Assembly (NCBI GenBank): GCA_030524745.1
Contig: JAUNGC010000020.1
Span: 1-64,000 of the forward strand
Direction of reading: 5' to 3'
DNA: 64,000 nt
From: Eubacteriales bacterium
GTDB lineage: Bacteria; Bacillota; Clostridia; Lachnospirales; Lachnospiraceae
Shown here one piece after another: positions 54,049 to 60,917 of this stretch. Below the pieces are notes generated by a model. That model ran no database searches, had not been told where the DNA came from, and saw only the letters and a program-made list of their open reading frames with translations. Within the stretch, counting starts at the first letter, position 1, and each line of letters opens with the position of its first letter. Made by a program: the position numbers and the translations under genes.

Positions 54049-54501
54049 TTATTGGTCATGCTTTTTGTCATGCAAATATTTGAATAGTCTTAAATCAATA
54101 GTTTCCTTGGTAGCAGCTTGCAAATTTTTCAATTCTTCATCCGATATATAAACATCTTGTGAAGTATCTTTCACATGAATTACCCATTTATCATTATAGT
54201 TAGATTCTGCTATTTCATATCCTAAAGAATACAAATAATTATAAAATGAGGTTGTTGCACTCAAAGAATTTGTAATTTCCTGTGCGGATATTCCTTGTAA
54301 TTCGTATTCGCTTACACCCAAAGCGGAAGCAATTATTTGTAATGTGTCTTGTTTAGGATTTTTTAAAATTCCTAATTCATATTTTCTTATTGTCGATTCA
54401 GATATTTTTCTTTCAGAAATTTTACAGCACAATTCACTTAATTCTTTTTGCGTAAGGTTATTTTTTATCCGTAAGTTTCTTATGCGCTCACCTATTGTCA
54501 T
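54049..54501 (-). CDS. CI-like phage repressor (HTH_3)
   Basis: ATG at 54501 has GGAAGGTGAG upstream on the minus strand; an in-frame ATG at 54519 has none. 150 residues. An HTH domain (about 1-70) with LTQKELSELCC and SESTIRKYELG; a C-terminal ~75-residue domain without the Ser-Lys LexA protease pair, so induction is probably not by RecA-driven self-cleavage. Divergent from the early genes across a region with three operators. Confidence 0.85.
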   Translation of the reverse strand: MTIGERIRNLRIKNNLTQKELSELCCKISERKISESTIRKYELGILKNPKQDTLQIIASALGVSEYELQGISAQEITNSLSATTSFYNYLYSLGYEIAESNYNDKWVIHVKDTSQDVYISDEELKNLQAATKETIDLRLFKYLHDKKHDQ

Positions 54502-54554
54502 TTTCTCACCTTCCTTCATGCAAATAAGTATAGCATGAATTGTGAAAAAATAAC

Positions 54555-54634
54555 AGTCACAAAAATGACTAAAAAAGCTCTTGACAAGTCATATAAATGA
54601 CTGTATTATAATTATAACAGTCATAAAAATGACT
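54555..54634. promoter_or_regulatory. Three phased repressor operators
   Basis: Palindromes AGTCACAAAAATGACT (54555-54570), AGTCATATAAATGACT (54587-54602) and AGTCATAAAAATGACT (54619-54634) start exactly 32 bp apart. The middle one lies between the -35 and -10 boxes of the rightward promoter; the first lies near the repressor's own -10 (AGTATA at 54527-54532 on the + strand reads TATACT on the minus). Confidence 0.9.
54581..54609 (+). promoter_or_regulatory. Rightward early phage promoter
   Basis: TTGACA (54581-54586), 17 bp, TATTAT (54604-54609), with operator 2 filling the spacer. Confidence 0.85.
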
Positions 54635-54653
54635 GTCAAGAAAAAATAAAAAA

Positions 54654-54683
54654 GCCGGGGGCGGCTTAGATTGAAAGGAAAAT
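54654..54683 (+). repeat. Direct repeat, copy 2 (30 bp)
   Basis: Second copy of the element at 54013-54041, with one additional G. It precedes the first early gene's leader by 45 bp. Confidence 0.85.
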
Positions 54684-54727
54684 CCTGTTGCAGCAGGCAA
54701 CTAAAGGAATGAAAGAGGGTAACTACC

Positions 54728-55144
54728 ATGATGAAGCAGGAATTTGAAAAGTTAGCAAAGATTCAGGTAACAGATGAAACCTATACAAAGGTGATTGAGC
54801 CTATGTACTTAGCAACAGACCTTTCCAAGCAGGATTTTGTAAAACTGCTGAACCTGAAAGCATTAGCAGCACCTAAAACTAAAGAAAAGACCATTAAGAA
54901 GATGTGCGTGAGAGATAGAAGCGGTTGCATGAAAACGCCTAACGGTTGTTGGTATCACATTGAATATGTTGAATTGGTAGATGTGGATATTGCAACCGGA
55001 AAATTTATCGTGAAGCCCCTTGCAGATGAAGATTTTCAGAAATTATCAGCAGAAGGAAGAGATTTGAATTTAAGCACTGGATTTGATTTTGATTATACTC
55101 AGTGCCTTGCTACCAAGAAAAAACCTATTACATTGACTTATTAA
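54728..55144 (+). CDS. Early phage protein of unknown function
   Basis: ATG 54728 (or the adjacent ATG 54731) follows GAAAGAGGG; 138 residues. The N-terminal half is helical (EFEKLAKIQVTDETY), followed by a basic KKMCVRDRSGC turn and a beta-rich end. First gene of the rightward early operon. I do not recognise the family. Confidence 0.75.
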   Translation: MMKQEFEKLAKIQVTDETYTKVIEPMYLATDLSKQDFVKLLNLKALAAPKTKEKTIKKMCVRDRSGCMKTPNGCWYHIEYVELVDVDIATGKFIVKPLADEDFQKLSAEGRDLNLSTGFDFDYTQCLATKKKPITLTY

Positions 55145-55194
55145 AAATGAATCCCTTCCCGGTGGGTGGTTAAACCGGGAGAAAGAAGGAAGAT

Positions 55195-55311
55195 ATGACA
55201 AGAACTGAACAAAACATTGCAGAATGTTGGGATGAAGAAAACAAAGAATTTGATTGGGATGAATACCAATACCTTTGTGATTGTGCAGACTATTGGGGAT
55301 GTGAAGAATAA
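55195..55311 (+). CDS. Small acidic phage protein (38 residues)
   Basis: ATG 55195 follows AAGAAGGAAG; the product is very acidic and aromatic-rich (CWDEENKEFDWDEYQYLC). The good ribosome binding site and tight placement support it. Confidence 0.6.
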   Translation: MTRTEQNIAECWDEENKEFDWDEYQYLCDCADYWGCEE

Positions 55312-55436
55312 GCCGAAACGGTCAGCAATGACCGTCCGGGCAAGACGGCAACTTGTCCGCTGATGATGGCAAGCCGAATAATAGCAACAGTTTTTTATAA
55401 GCATTGTCTATTGTGTGATGTTTGACAGGTTTTGTT

Positions 55437-55535
55437 CAGTTTTAATGTGAAACTGTTCAGCGGTTCAGGGATGAAGCAACGCTTAAAAAATTTCCCAGTC
55501 GGACAGCAAGTTTGCAGATTTTAGTGTGAAATCTG
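55437..55535 (+). other. Pair of related hairpins with changed stems
   Basis: CAGTTT-TAATGTG-AAACTG (55437-55455) and CAGATTT-TAGTGTG-AAATCTG (55515-55535) keep the loop TARTGTG while both sides of the stem change together; TTCAGCGGT follows each. The stretch 55312-55662 otherwise shows no convincing gene, only a GGTCA/TGACC stem near 55320-55336. Confidence 0.6.
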
Positions 55536-55662
55536 ATAGGGTTCAGCGGTATTCCTGATTCTTAATATACCCGGTGGAACGTATGAAAGCCACTTGATAA
55601 ATTCATACCGCAATAGATGATTCTTATAAAGAACTGTTGTTCTTGAAAGGTGGTGAGACAGG

Positions 55663-55866
55663 ATGAAGATTGATAAGCAGAAATTACAGATTGCAATGGC
55701 TAACGCTTGTGTGGTATCAAAAGATTTACAAAAAAAGTCAACTTTACCACGTGGTACATATCTCAATGTAGTTACTGGAAAAAGTGTCAGACCCGCAACA
55801 ATCGGTAAGATTGCAAAAGCCCTGAACGTCAGGGTTGAAGATTTGATTCAGATGGAGAGTGATTAG
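55663..55866 (+). CDS. Cro/CI-type HTH regulator
   Basis: ATG 55663 follows AAAGGTGGTGAG; 67 residues that are essentially one HTH (LQIAMANACVVSKDLQKKS, ATIGKIAKALNVRVEDLI). Probably a Cro-like or excision regulator. Confidence 0.82.
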   Translation: MKIDKQKLQIAMANACVVSKDLQKKSTLPRGTYLNVVTGKSVRPATIGKIAKALNVRVEDLIQMESD

Positions 55867-55938
55867 TGTGTGTGTGTGCATTAAAACGCTTCCGGGTGAG
55901 TGTTGCAGCACTTCCGGCAGCAGTAAGGGATTATTCTG

Positions 55939-56052
55939 ATGAATAACGGATTTTTACAGATGGATAGCCAAAGGACAAAGGAAGGTTATAAAAAATTCAT
56001 GCGGATGCAGAAAGGCGGTGAGATTGGAAAATGGATTTATTGGAATTCCTGA
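55939..56052 (+). CDS. Possible 37-residue phage protein overlapping the primase gene
   Basis: ATG 55939 after AAGGGA; basic product (RTKEGYKKFMRMQKGGEIGK) that ends 22 bp inside the primase gene. It may mainly couple translation to the primase. Confidence 0.45.
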   Translation: MNNGFLQMDSQRTKEGYKKFMRMQKGGEIGKWIYWNS

Positions 56053-58028
56053 AAGAACACGGTCAAGTCCTCTTTTCGGGGTACTGGTGCGGCGGTGCGG
56101 ACGGTTCACCCAAAAAGAGGAAGGGCAGGGGGAAGGAAAAGCCCCTTGGTGATGCCCTGAAAGAATTCCCGTGGCTGCTTGGTGCGCTGAAACCGTGCGT
56201 TGTGCTTGTGGATTATGATACGCCGGAATCGTTTGAACGCCGGGTTGAGATTGCAAAATCACGTGATGAACATTGCGTTGCAATCAAGTCACAGAACAAA
56301 GGCGGTCATGTTTTCTGGTTTGATAATAACCATACTGTAAAGACGGCTAACACCAAAAACAGGACGCTGCTGACGTTCTTCCCCGTTGATTACAAGATGG
56401 GGTACAGGGTGGCGAAGTCATCCGGGGAGATAACACAGGCGAACAGCTACGCCTGTCTTTCCAAAGATGATAAATCGTTACGTGAATTAGTGTACCACAA
56501 TATCCGGGAAGATGGAACACTGGATGAAATACCGTTCTATGATTTGCGTGTGGATGCGCCGGAAAAATATGATTTCCTGAACATGGGCGAAGGTGACGGG
56601 CGCAATGATTTATTCCACAGTTATATGCAGGCGGTCAAAAGTTCGGGGTACACATACGAACAGTATTTAGACGCTATGCAGATTGTGAACGGATTCCTTC
56701 TAAAAGACCCATTGCAGGAAGATGAATTTGCAACTGTGACCCGGCGTGAAGAATGGGATTCTATCAATGATTCCGCTTCGTGGTTTGGGAAGAACAACAG
56801 ATTTGCACATGACAGATTCGGTGATATGCTCCGGGAGCAGTACCATGTGAAGAAAATCAACGGTCAGTTGCATATGTTCAAAAATGGCGTGTATGTTCCG
56901 GGGTATACGGAGATTGAAAAAGCAATAGCCTATGAAATCCCGGCATTGACTTCACACCAAAGGAATGAGGTGCTGAAATACCTTGATGTGATATGTGATG
57001 ATGTGAAAATGGGAAATCTGAATTTAATACCGTTCAGAAACGGCGTGTACAATCTGGAAACGGACACATTAGAACCATTCAGCCCGGAATACATAATCAC
57101 GAATCAAATACCGTGGAATTACAATCCAGATGCAAAATCCGATTTAGTGGATGATTTGCTTGATAAACTGGCGTGTGGTGATGAAAAAATTCGCTGTCTG
57201 CTGGAAGAAGTCGCTGGTTCTTGTCTGTACCGTTCCGCTAAAATCGGCGGCGGCATGGCTGCCGTGCTGCTTGGGGACAAGCATAACGGGAAAAGCACCT
57301 ATATAGCAATGGTTCAGGCAATGCTTGGTGAAGGTAATTATTCCGCTGTTGATTTGCGGTCATTGGGTGACAGGTTTTCAACAATCATGTTATACGGGAA
57401 ACTTGCAAACCTTGGTGATGACATATCCGGGGAGTATATCGCAGATACGTCAGTGTTCAAGAAGGTGACAACGGGTGAATCGGTCAAGGCAGAGGAAAAA
57501 GGGAAACCAGCGTTTATCTTTAATCCTTACGTCATGCAGATATATTCTGCCAATACGATTCCCCGGATGTGCGACAAGACCGGGGCGGTATTAAGAAGAT
57601 TATTACTAGTCCCTATGGAAGCAAAATTTACGCCGGATATGCCGGGGTTTGACCCGTTTATCATCAATGAACTGGTGAAGCCGGAACACATGGAATACTT
57701 CATACAGTGTGCGTTGGATGGGCTTGCGGATGTGCTGAAAAACAGGACATACACAATACCTGAAAAAGTGCAGCAGGAGAAAGATTCCTATAATATTGAA
57801 AATAATCCTGTCCTTGCATTTATTGAGGAAACCGGGGAAGAAAATATCATCAATGAACAGACTGATGATGTGTTCAGGCAGTATCAGGTATTTTGCATTG
57901 AAAGCGGATTTCAGCCGGGAAGTAAGGTCACTTTTTCAAAAGGCATCAACCGGGCGTTGGGTACGGAATCAAAAGTTTTTAAAATCAACAAGAAATCCGT
58001 GAAAATTTTCAAAAAGGTTACGGTTTAG
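56031..58028 (+). CDS. Phage/plasmid primase-helicase (P4/D5 family)
   Basis: ATG 56031 follows GGTGAG; 665 residues. The first ~200 residues are the primase-like region (VLVDYDTPE, AIKSQNKGGHVFW); the SF3-type helicase starts with a D5_N region and has Walker A LGDKHNGKSTY (about 415-425), Walker B-like KLANLGDDI, sensor SANTIPRMCDKTGAVLRR and a C-terminal winged-helix part. It opens the origin and primes replication; nine iterons start inside its last codons. Confidence 0.92.
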   Translation: MDLLEFLKEHGQVLFSGYWCGGADGSPKKRKGRGKEKPLGDALKEFPWLLGALKPCVVLVDYDTPESFERRVEIAKSRDEHCVAIKSQNKGGHVFWFDNNHTVKTANTKNRTLLTFFPVDYKMGYRVAKSSGEITQANSYACLSKDDKSLRELVYHNIREDGTLDEIPFYDLRVDAPEKYDFLNMGEGDGRNDLFHSYMQAVKSSGYTYEQYLDAMQIVNGFLLKDPLQEDEFATVTRREEWDSINDSASWFGKNNRFAHDRFGDMLREQYHVKKINGQLHMFKNGVYVPGYTEIEKAIAYEIPALTSHQRNEVLKYLDVICDDVKMGNLNLIPFRNGVYNLETDTLEPFSPEYIITNQIPWNYNPDAKSDLVDDLLDKLACGDEKIRCLLEEVAGSCLYRSAKIGGGMAAVLLGDKHNGKSTYIAMVQAMLGEGNYSAVDLRSLGDRFSTIMLYGKLANLGDDISGEYIADTSVFKKVTTGESVKAEEKGKPAFIFNPYVMQIYSANTIPRMCDKTGAVLRRLLLVPMEAKFTPDMPGFDPFIINELVKPEHMEYFIQCALDGLADVLKNRTYTIPEKVQQEKDSYNIENNPVLAFIEETGEENIINEQTDDVFRQYQVFCIESGFQPGSKVTFSKGINRALGTESKVFKINKKSVKIFKKVTV

Positions 58029-58207
58029 TTACGGTTGGTTACGGTTGAAGTTACGGTTAAATACCGCATAAAATAAGGCGGTTACGGTTGGTTACGGTTA
58101 AGTTGACTTTCTTAAAGAGAAAGAAAAAAATCAGCGCAATATGACACGACAATATAAAAAAAATATAGTAATAGAAGGTTACGGTTGGAACCGTAACCAA
58201 CCGTAAC
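58017..58207. repeat. Iteron array, candidate replication origin
   Basis: GTTACGGTT occurs at 58017, 58028, 58038, 58050, 58081, 58091 and 58178 on the + strand and, inverted, at 58189 and 58199 (nine copies in 191 bp). Most neighbours are 10-12 bp apart, one helical turn. An AT-rich stretch (58110-58175) separates the left group from the terminal inverted group, as expected for an unwinding element. Confidence 0.85.
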
Positions 58208-58232
58208 CATTAGAGAAAGGAGCATTTTGGGA

Positions 58233-58556
58233 ATGAAATATTTTACAATCGTGATGTGCAATGGAGATACATTCAAATATTTTTATGGGTGTGTACCTGA
58301 TGATTTGAAGAATGATGAAATCATACGGATGTGCAAGGAATATCATCCGGATATGTTCGGTAAGGAATCAGCGCAGGAATTAAGAAGCGGCGGTTTTGAA
58401 CTGCTGGCGATATGCAATATTGACCTGTTGCTCAATCAGCCCATTGTATATCTTTATTATCCGGCAGCGGCGAATGAAACCATAGAACGGGCGTTGAATA
58501 TCTATCTGGATGATGTGCTGATTCCTGTTTTGCAGGAGAAAGCGGAAATGGATTGA
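58233..58556 (+). CDS. Phage protein of unknown function
   Basis: ATG 58233 (TTG 58227 in frame is possible) follows AAAGGAG (58216-58222); 107 residues, mixed alpha/beta, with HPDMFGKESAQELRSGG. First gene after the iterons. Not recognised. Confidence 0.7.
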   Translation: MKYFTIVMCNGDTFKYFYGCVPDDLKNDEIIRMCKEYHPDMFGKESAQELRSGGFELLAICNIDLLLNQPIVYLYYPAAANETIERALNIYLDDVLIPVLQEKAEMD

Positions 58557-58563
58557 TGAAGTC

Positions 58564-58722
58564 TTGGAAGCGGCTGACGAACTGGAAACGAATGAAGATA
58601 TGGATTTTTCACAGGCGGTTGAAGTGGTAAAAGCGGCGGCACTCCTGAAAATGGCGGCAGCGTTTACGGAAAAACAGAATCCGCAGGGGAATCCATACAG
58701 TGTATTGAACATTGAGGACTAA
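58564..58722 (+). CDS. Small acidic phage protein, start unclear
   Basis: A frame encoding LEAADELETNEDMDFSQAVE and ending at TAA 58720 looks coding, but its only start candidates are TTG 58564 or ATG 58600 without good ribosome binding sites. The frame lies +1 to the gene ending at 58556, so it may be reached by frameshifting or have been cut off by an indel. Confidence 0.4.
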   Translation: MEAADELETNEDMDFSQAVEVVKAAALLKMAAAFTEKQNPQGNPYSVLNIED

Positions 58723-58827
58723 TAAAAATTGCCCTGACGGCAATCAGGGCAAGCACGGCTGGAACCGTGACACATATATCAAACAATTAAAGTATAGCAC
58801 GGTTCCGGCAGAAAGGACAAGGATAAA

Positions 58828-59019
58828 ATGAGATTTACGGATGAAATTATTGAAAAGCTGGATGACAACAACCTGAAAGCAAAAGAAATCATCAGCGGTG
58901 CGCTGAATATCATTGGTGAGGAAGAAGTCATAATAAACGGCGTGGACATTGTGACGCTGATTGATGTGGCGTTTGATTACCTGAAAGCAAACAACGGTAT
59001 TTTTGGAAAATACAAATAA
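58828..59019 (+). CDS. Small phage protein (63 residues)
   Basis: ATG 58828 after AAAGGACAAGG. Acidic helical protein, EIIEKLDDNNLKAKEIISGA. The preceding 58723-58827 contains stems with GCCCTGA/TCAGGGC and GGAACCGTG elements. Not recognised. Confidence 0.65.
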   Translation: MRFTDEIIEKLDDNNLKAKEIISGALNIIGEEEVIINGVDIVTLIDVAFDYLKANNGIFGKYK

Positions 59020-59034
59020 CAGAGGGTGGCGCAT

Positions 59035-59151
59035 ATGACAGAAACGGAAAAACTGATTGAAGAAATTAAAATGATGCTGCCAAAAGTCAACCGTGCTTAT
59101 CTGGAATACATACACAATTTACTTGTGAGCATGACGAAGGATAAGAAATAA
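59035..59151 (+). CDS. Small phage protein (38 residues)
   Basis: ATG 59035 after AGAGGGTGG; helical MTETEKLIEEIKMMLPKVNR. Good ribosome binding site and 15-bp spacing to the previous gene. Confidence 0.6.
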   Translation: MTETEKLIEEIKMMLPKVNRAYLEYIHNLLVSMTKDKK

Positions 59152-59165
59152 CAGGCGTGTGGCGT

Positions 59166-59241
59166 TCATATGACCGTCATATAACGGCGGTAGGGGAATC
59201 GGTGATAATTTCCCCATGTAAGCCGAAAATGCGGTCATATG
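59166..59241. other. Cruciform-capable structure
   Basis: CATATGACCG (59166-59175) and CGGTCATATG (59232-59241) are perfect inverted copies and enclose a second stem GGGGAA (59192-59197)/TTCCCC (59209-59214). AAAACTCAAT is then repeated directly near 59258-59280. No gene fits the stretch 59152-59371. Confidence 0.65.
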
Positions 59242-59371
59242 GACTTATCAGAACTTGACAAAACTCAATAAAACTCAATATTCAACAGGCTATTGCTGAA
59301 CGGTCAGATGTTAGGTTTTGTTAAGGTTCAAAAAAAATTGGTAGAGAAAACTAGAGTTTTTTTTGAAGTAG

Positions 59372-59638
59372 GTGAGGATAATTCAAAGTAAAAATGAACA
59401 GGCGTTGAACAAACTGAAATCACTGGTTGATGCGGATGTGTATTTGAAATTGTTGGTCATGCTTGCCGGGGAAACGGTCTATTTCCCTGCTGCCGGGACG
59501 GCAGACAATAAGCAACAGCGTAACGGATGTATCAGGGACGATTATTTTAACAGGGGATTGACGGTTCTTGAACTGGCTGAAATATATGGGCTGTCAGAAA
59601 GTCAAATCCGGCGCATTTTGAAGGACAGGACGGTGTGA
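59372..59638 (+). CDS. Mor-like HTH phage regulator
   Basis: GTG 59372 is the furthest start; the ribosome binding site is unclear. 88 residues: helical start, then YFNRGLTVLELAEIYGLSES and QIRRILK, an HTH typical of Mor/C-type phage activators. Its place before the structural genes would fit a middle or late gene activator. Confidence 0.65.
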   Translation: MRIIQSKNEQALNKLKSLVDADVYLKLLVMLAGETVYFPAAGTADNKQQRNGCIRDDYFNRGLTVLELAEIYGLSESQIRRILKDRTV

Positions 59639-59752
59639 AAATGCCGCCCTGTTATTTTCTGTCATTTTCTAGGAAAGTGGAAGATGCAGGAATCTGTTAC
59701 GAATGATACACTTGTTTTATAACAAATATAACTATGGAAAGGTGGAAAAACA

Positions 59753-60499
59753 ATGGAACTGGAAAAGTACATTGAAGCAACGAAAAAGGTAATTAACGCC
59801 GCTTATGTTGAGATTGAAGCAGCGTTGATGAAGTATTCCGAAGCACAAGAGAAACTGAAAAATCAGGCTGACAAGTATTCAGAAGATGGCTACCGGGAAC
59901 AGTATCAGGCGATTGTGTCAAAATTTGACACGGATTCACAGGCGGCGGTGAGTAAGTGCCGTGCAGCGATTCAGGAGCAGAAAAGCGCATATATGAAAGT
60001 GGTGTCCGCTTATTATACACCGGACGGCGGCAGGATTGACCTGAATGACATGAACCTGATTAAATCCGGGCTTCCTATGACGGTAGATGAAGTGTGTGGG
60101 ATGATTGAAAAACATTCTGATAATCCGACCATGCTGCGGATTATTGAGAAATACGCTGCCGAAAATAAAATGATGGATAAAATCAACGAAAAAAGTATTT
60201 CATATACACGTATGCTTGTCAGGGCAAAAGATGGCGGCAAACGTGAAGAAAGAATTTTCAATACTTTTGTGAATCTGGCTGGTGCTGGCTTGAACCACCC
60301 GGATGAACATTACACAATGTTCCAGTCAAGGCTTGATGTGTATGAGCGTGACGCACATTTGGATTTGCTGAAAGCGAAACTGTATATTGACCCGGCAACA
60401 GAAGAAGAAATTAAAAAGATTGAACAGGAAATCAGGGACGAAAATAACGAAAAAAATAAGCATTTAGATAGAGGTTGGGGTTTTCATCCGTATTGTTAA
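59753..60499 (+). CDS. Coiled-coil phage protein of unknown function
   Basis: ATG 59753 follows GGAAAGGTGG; 248 residues, N-terminal coiled coil (about 1-85), central alpha region, C-terminal EEEIKKIEQEIRDENNEK. Might be a structural or scaffold-type protein; no family recognised. Confidence 0.7.
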   Translation: MELEKYIEATKKVINAAYVEIEAALMKYSEAQEKLKNQADKYSEDGYREQYQAIVSKFDTDSQAAVSKCRAAIQEQKSAYMKVVSAYYTPDGGRIDLNDMNLIKSGLPMTVDEVCGMIEKHSDNPTMLRIIEKYAAENKMMDKINEKSISYTRMLVRAKDGGKREERIFNTFVNLAGAGLNHPDEHYTMFQSRLDVYERDAHLDLLKAKLYIDPATEEEIKKIEQEIRDENNEKNKHLDRGWGFHPYC

Positions 60500-60512
60500 G
60501 GGGGCGTAAAGA

Positions 60513-60746
60513 ATGGCTACGATAATTGAAATGAGACAGGAAGCGGCACAGCGTCAGATTCCTGTTGGCGAAGTTGTAAGGGAACATTGTTTACAGGAAA
60601 TTGATGAAAAAATCGCTGATGTAAAATCAAGGCTGGAAGCGGCAACGAATTCACATTCAAAAAAGCGGCTGGAAAAACGTCTTGCAGAACTGGAAGCGGA
60701 CAGGAAACGGACGGAAACAGACCATACATTCAAGTTGAGGTATTGA
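60513..60746 (+). CDS. Small coiled-coil phage protein (77 residues)
   Basis: ATG 60513 after AGGGGGCG; mainly helical with DEKIADVKSRLEAA and KKRLEKRLAELEADRKR. Lies 13 bp after the previous gene. Confidence 0.65.
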   Translation: MATIIEMRQEAAQRQIPVGEVVREHCLQEIDEKIADVKSRLEAATNSHSKKRLEKRLAELEADRKRTETDHTFKLRY

Positions 60747-60749
60747 GAA

Positions 60750-60917
60750 ATGAGCAGAAAAAAGCAGAATAAATATAATAATTTCCGGGGCTTGTGCGTG
60801 ACTTCTTCTGTATCGGACAAGTTACATAAACAGACACGGGAATTGATGAAAGAATTAAACCATACAGAAAACTACAGTTTCAGGAACAGGAGAGTGAAGA
60901 ATAATGGCGAATATTGA
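60750..60917 (+). CDS. Small basic phage protein (55 residues)
   Basis: ATG 60750, TGAGG upstream; basic, with SDKLHKQTRELMKELNHTEN. It overlaps the next gene by 14 bp, suggesting coupling. Confidence 0.45.
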   Translation: MSRKKQNKYNNFRGLCVTSSVSDKLHKQTRELMKELNHTENYSFRNRRVKNNGEY

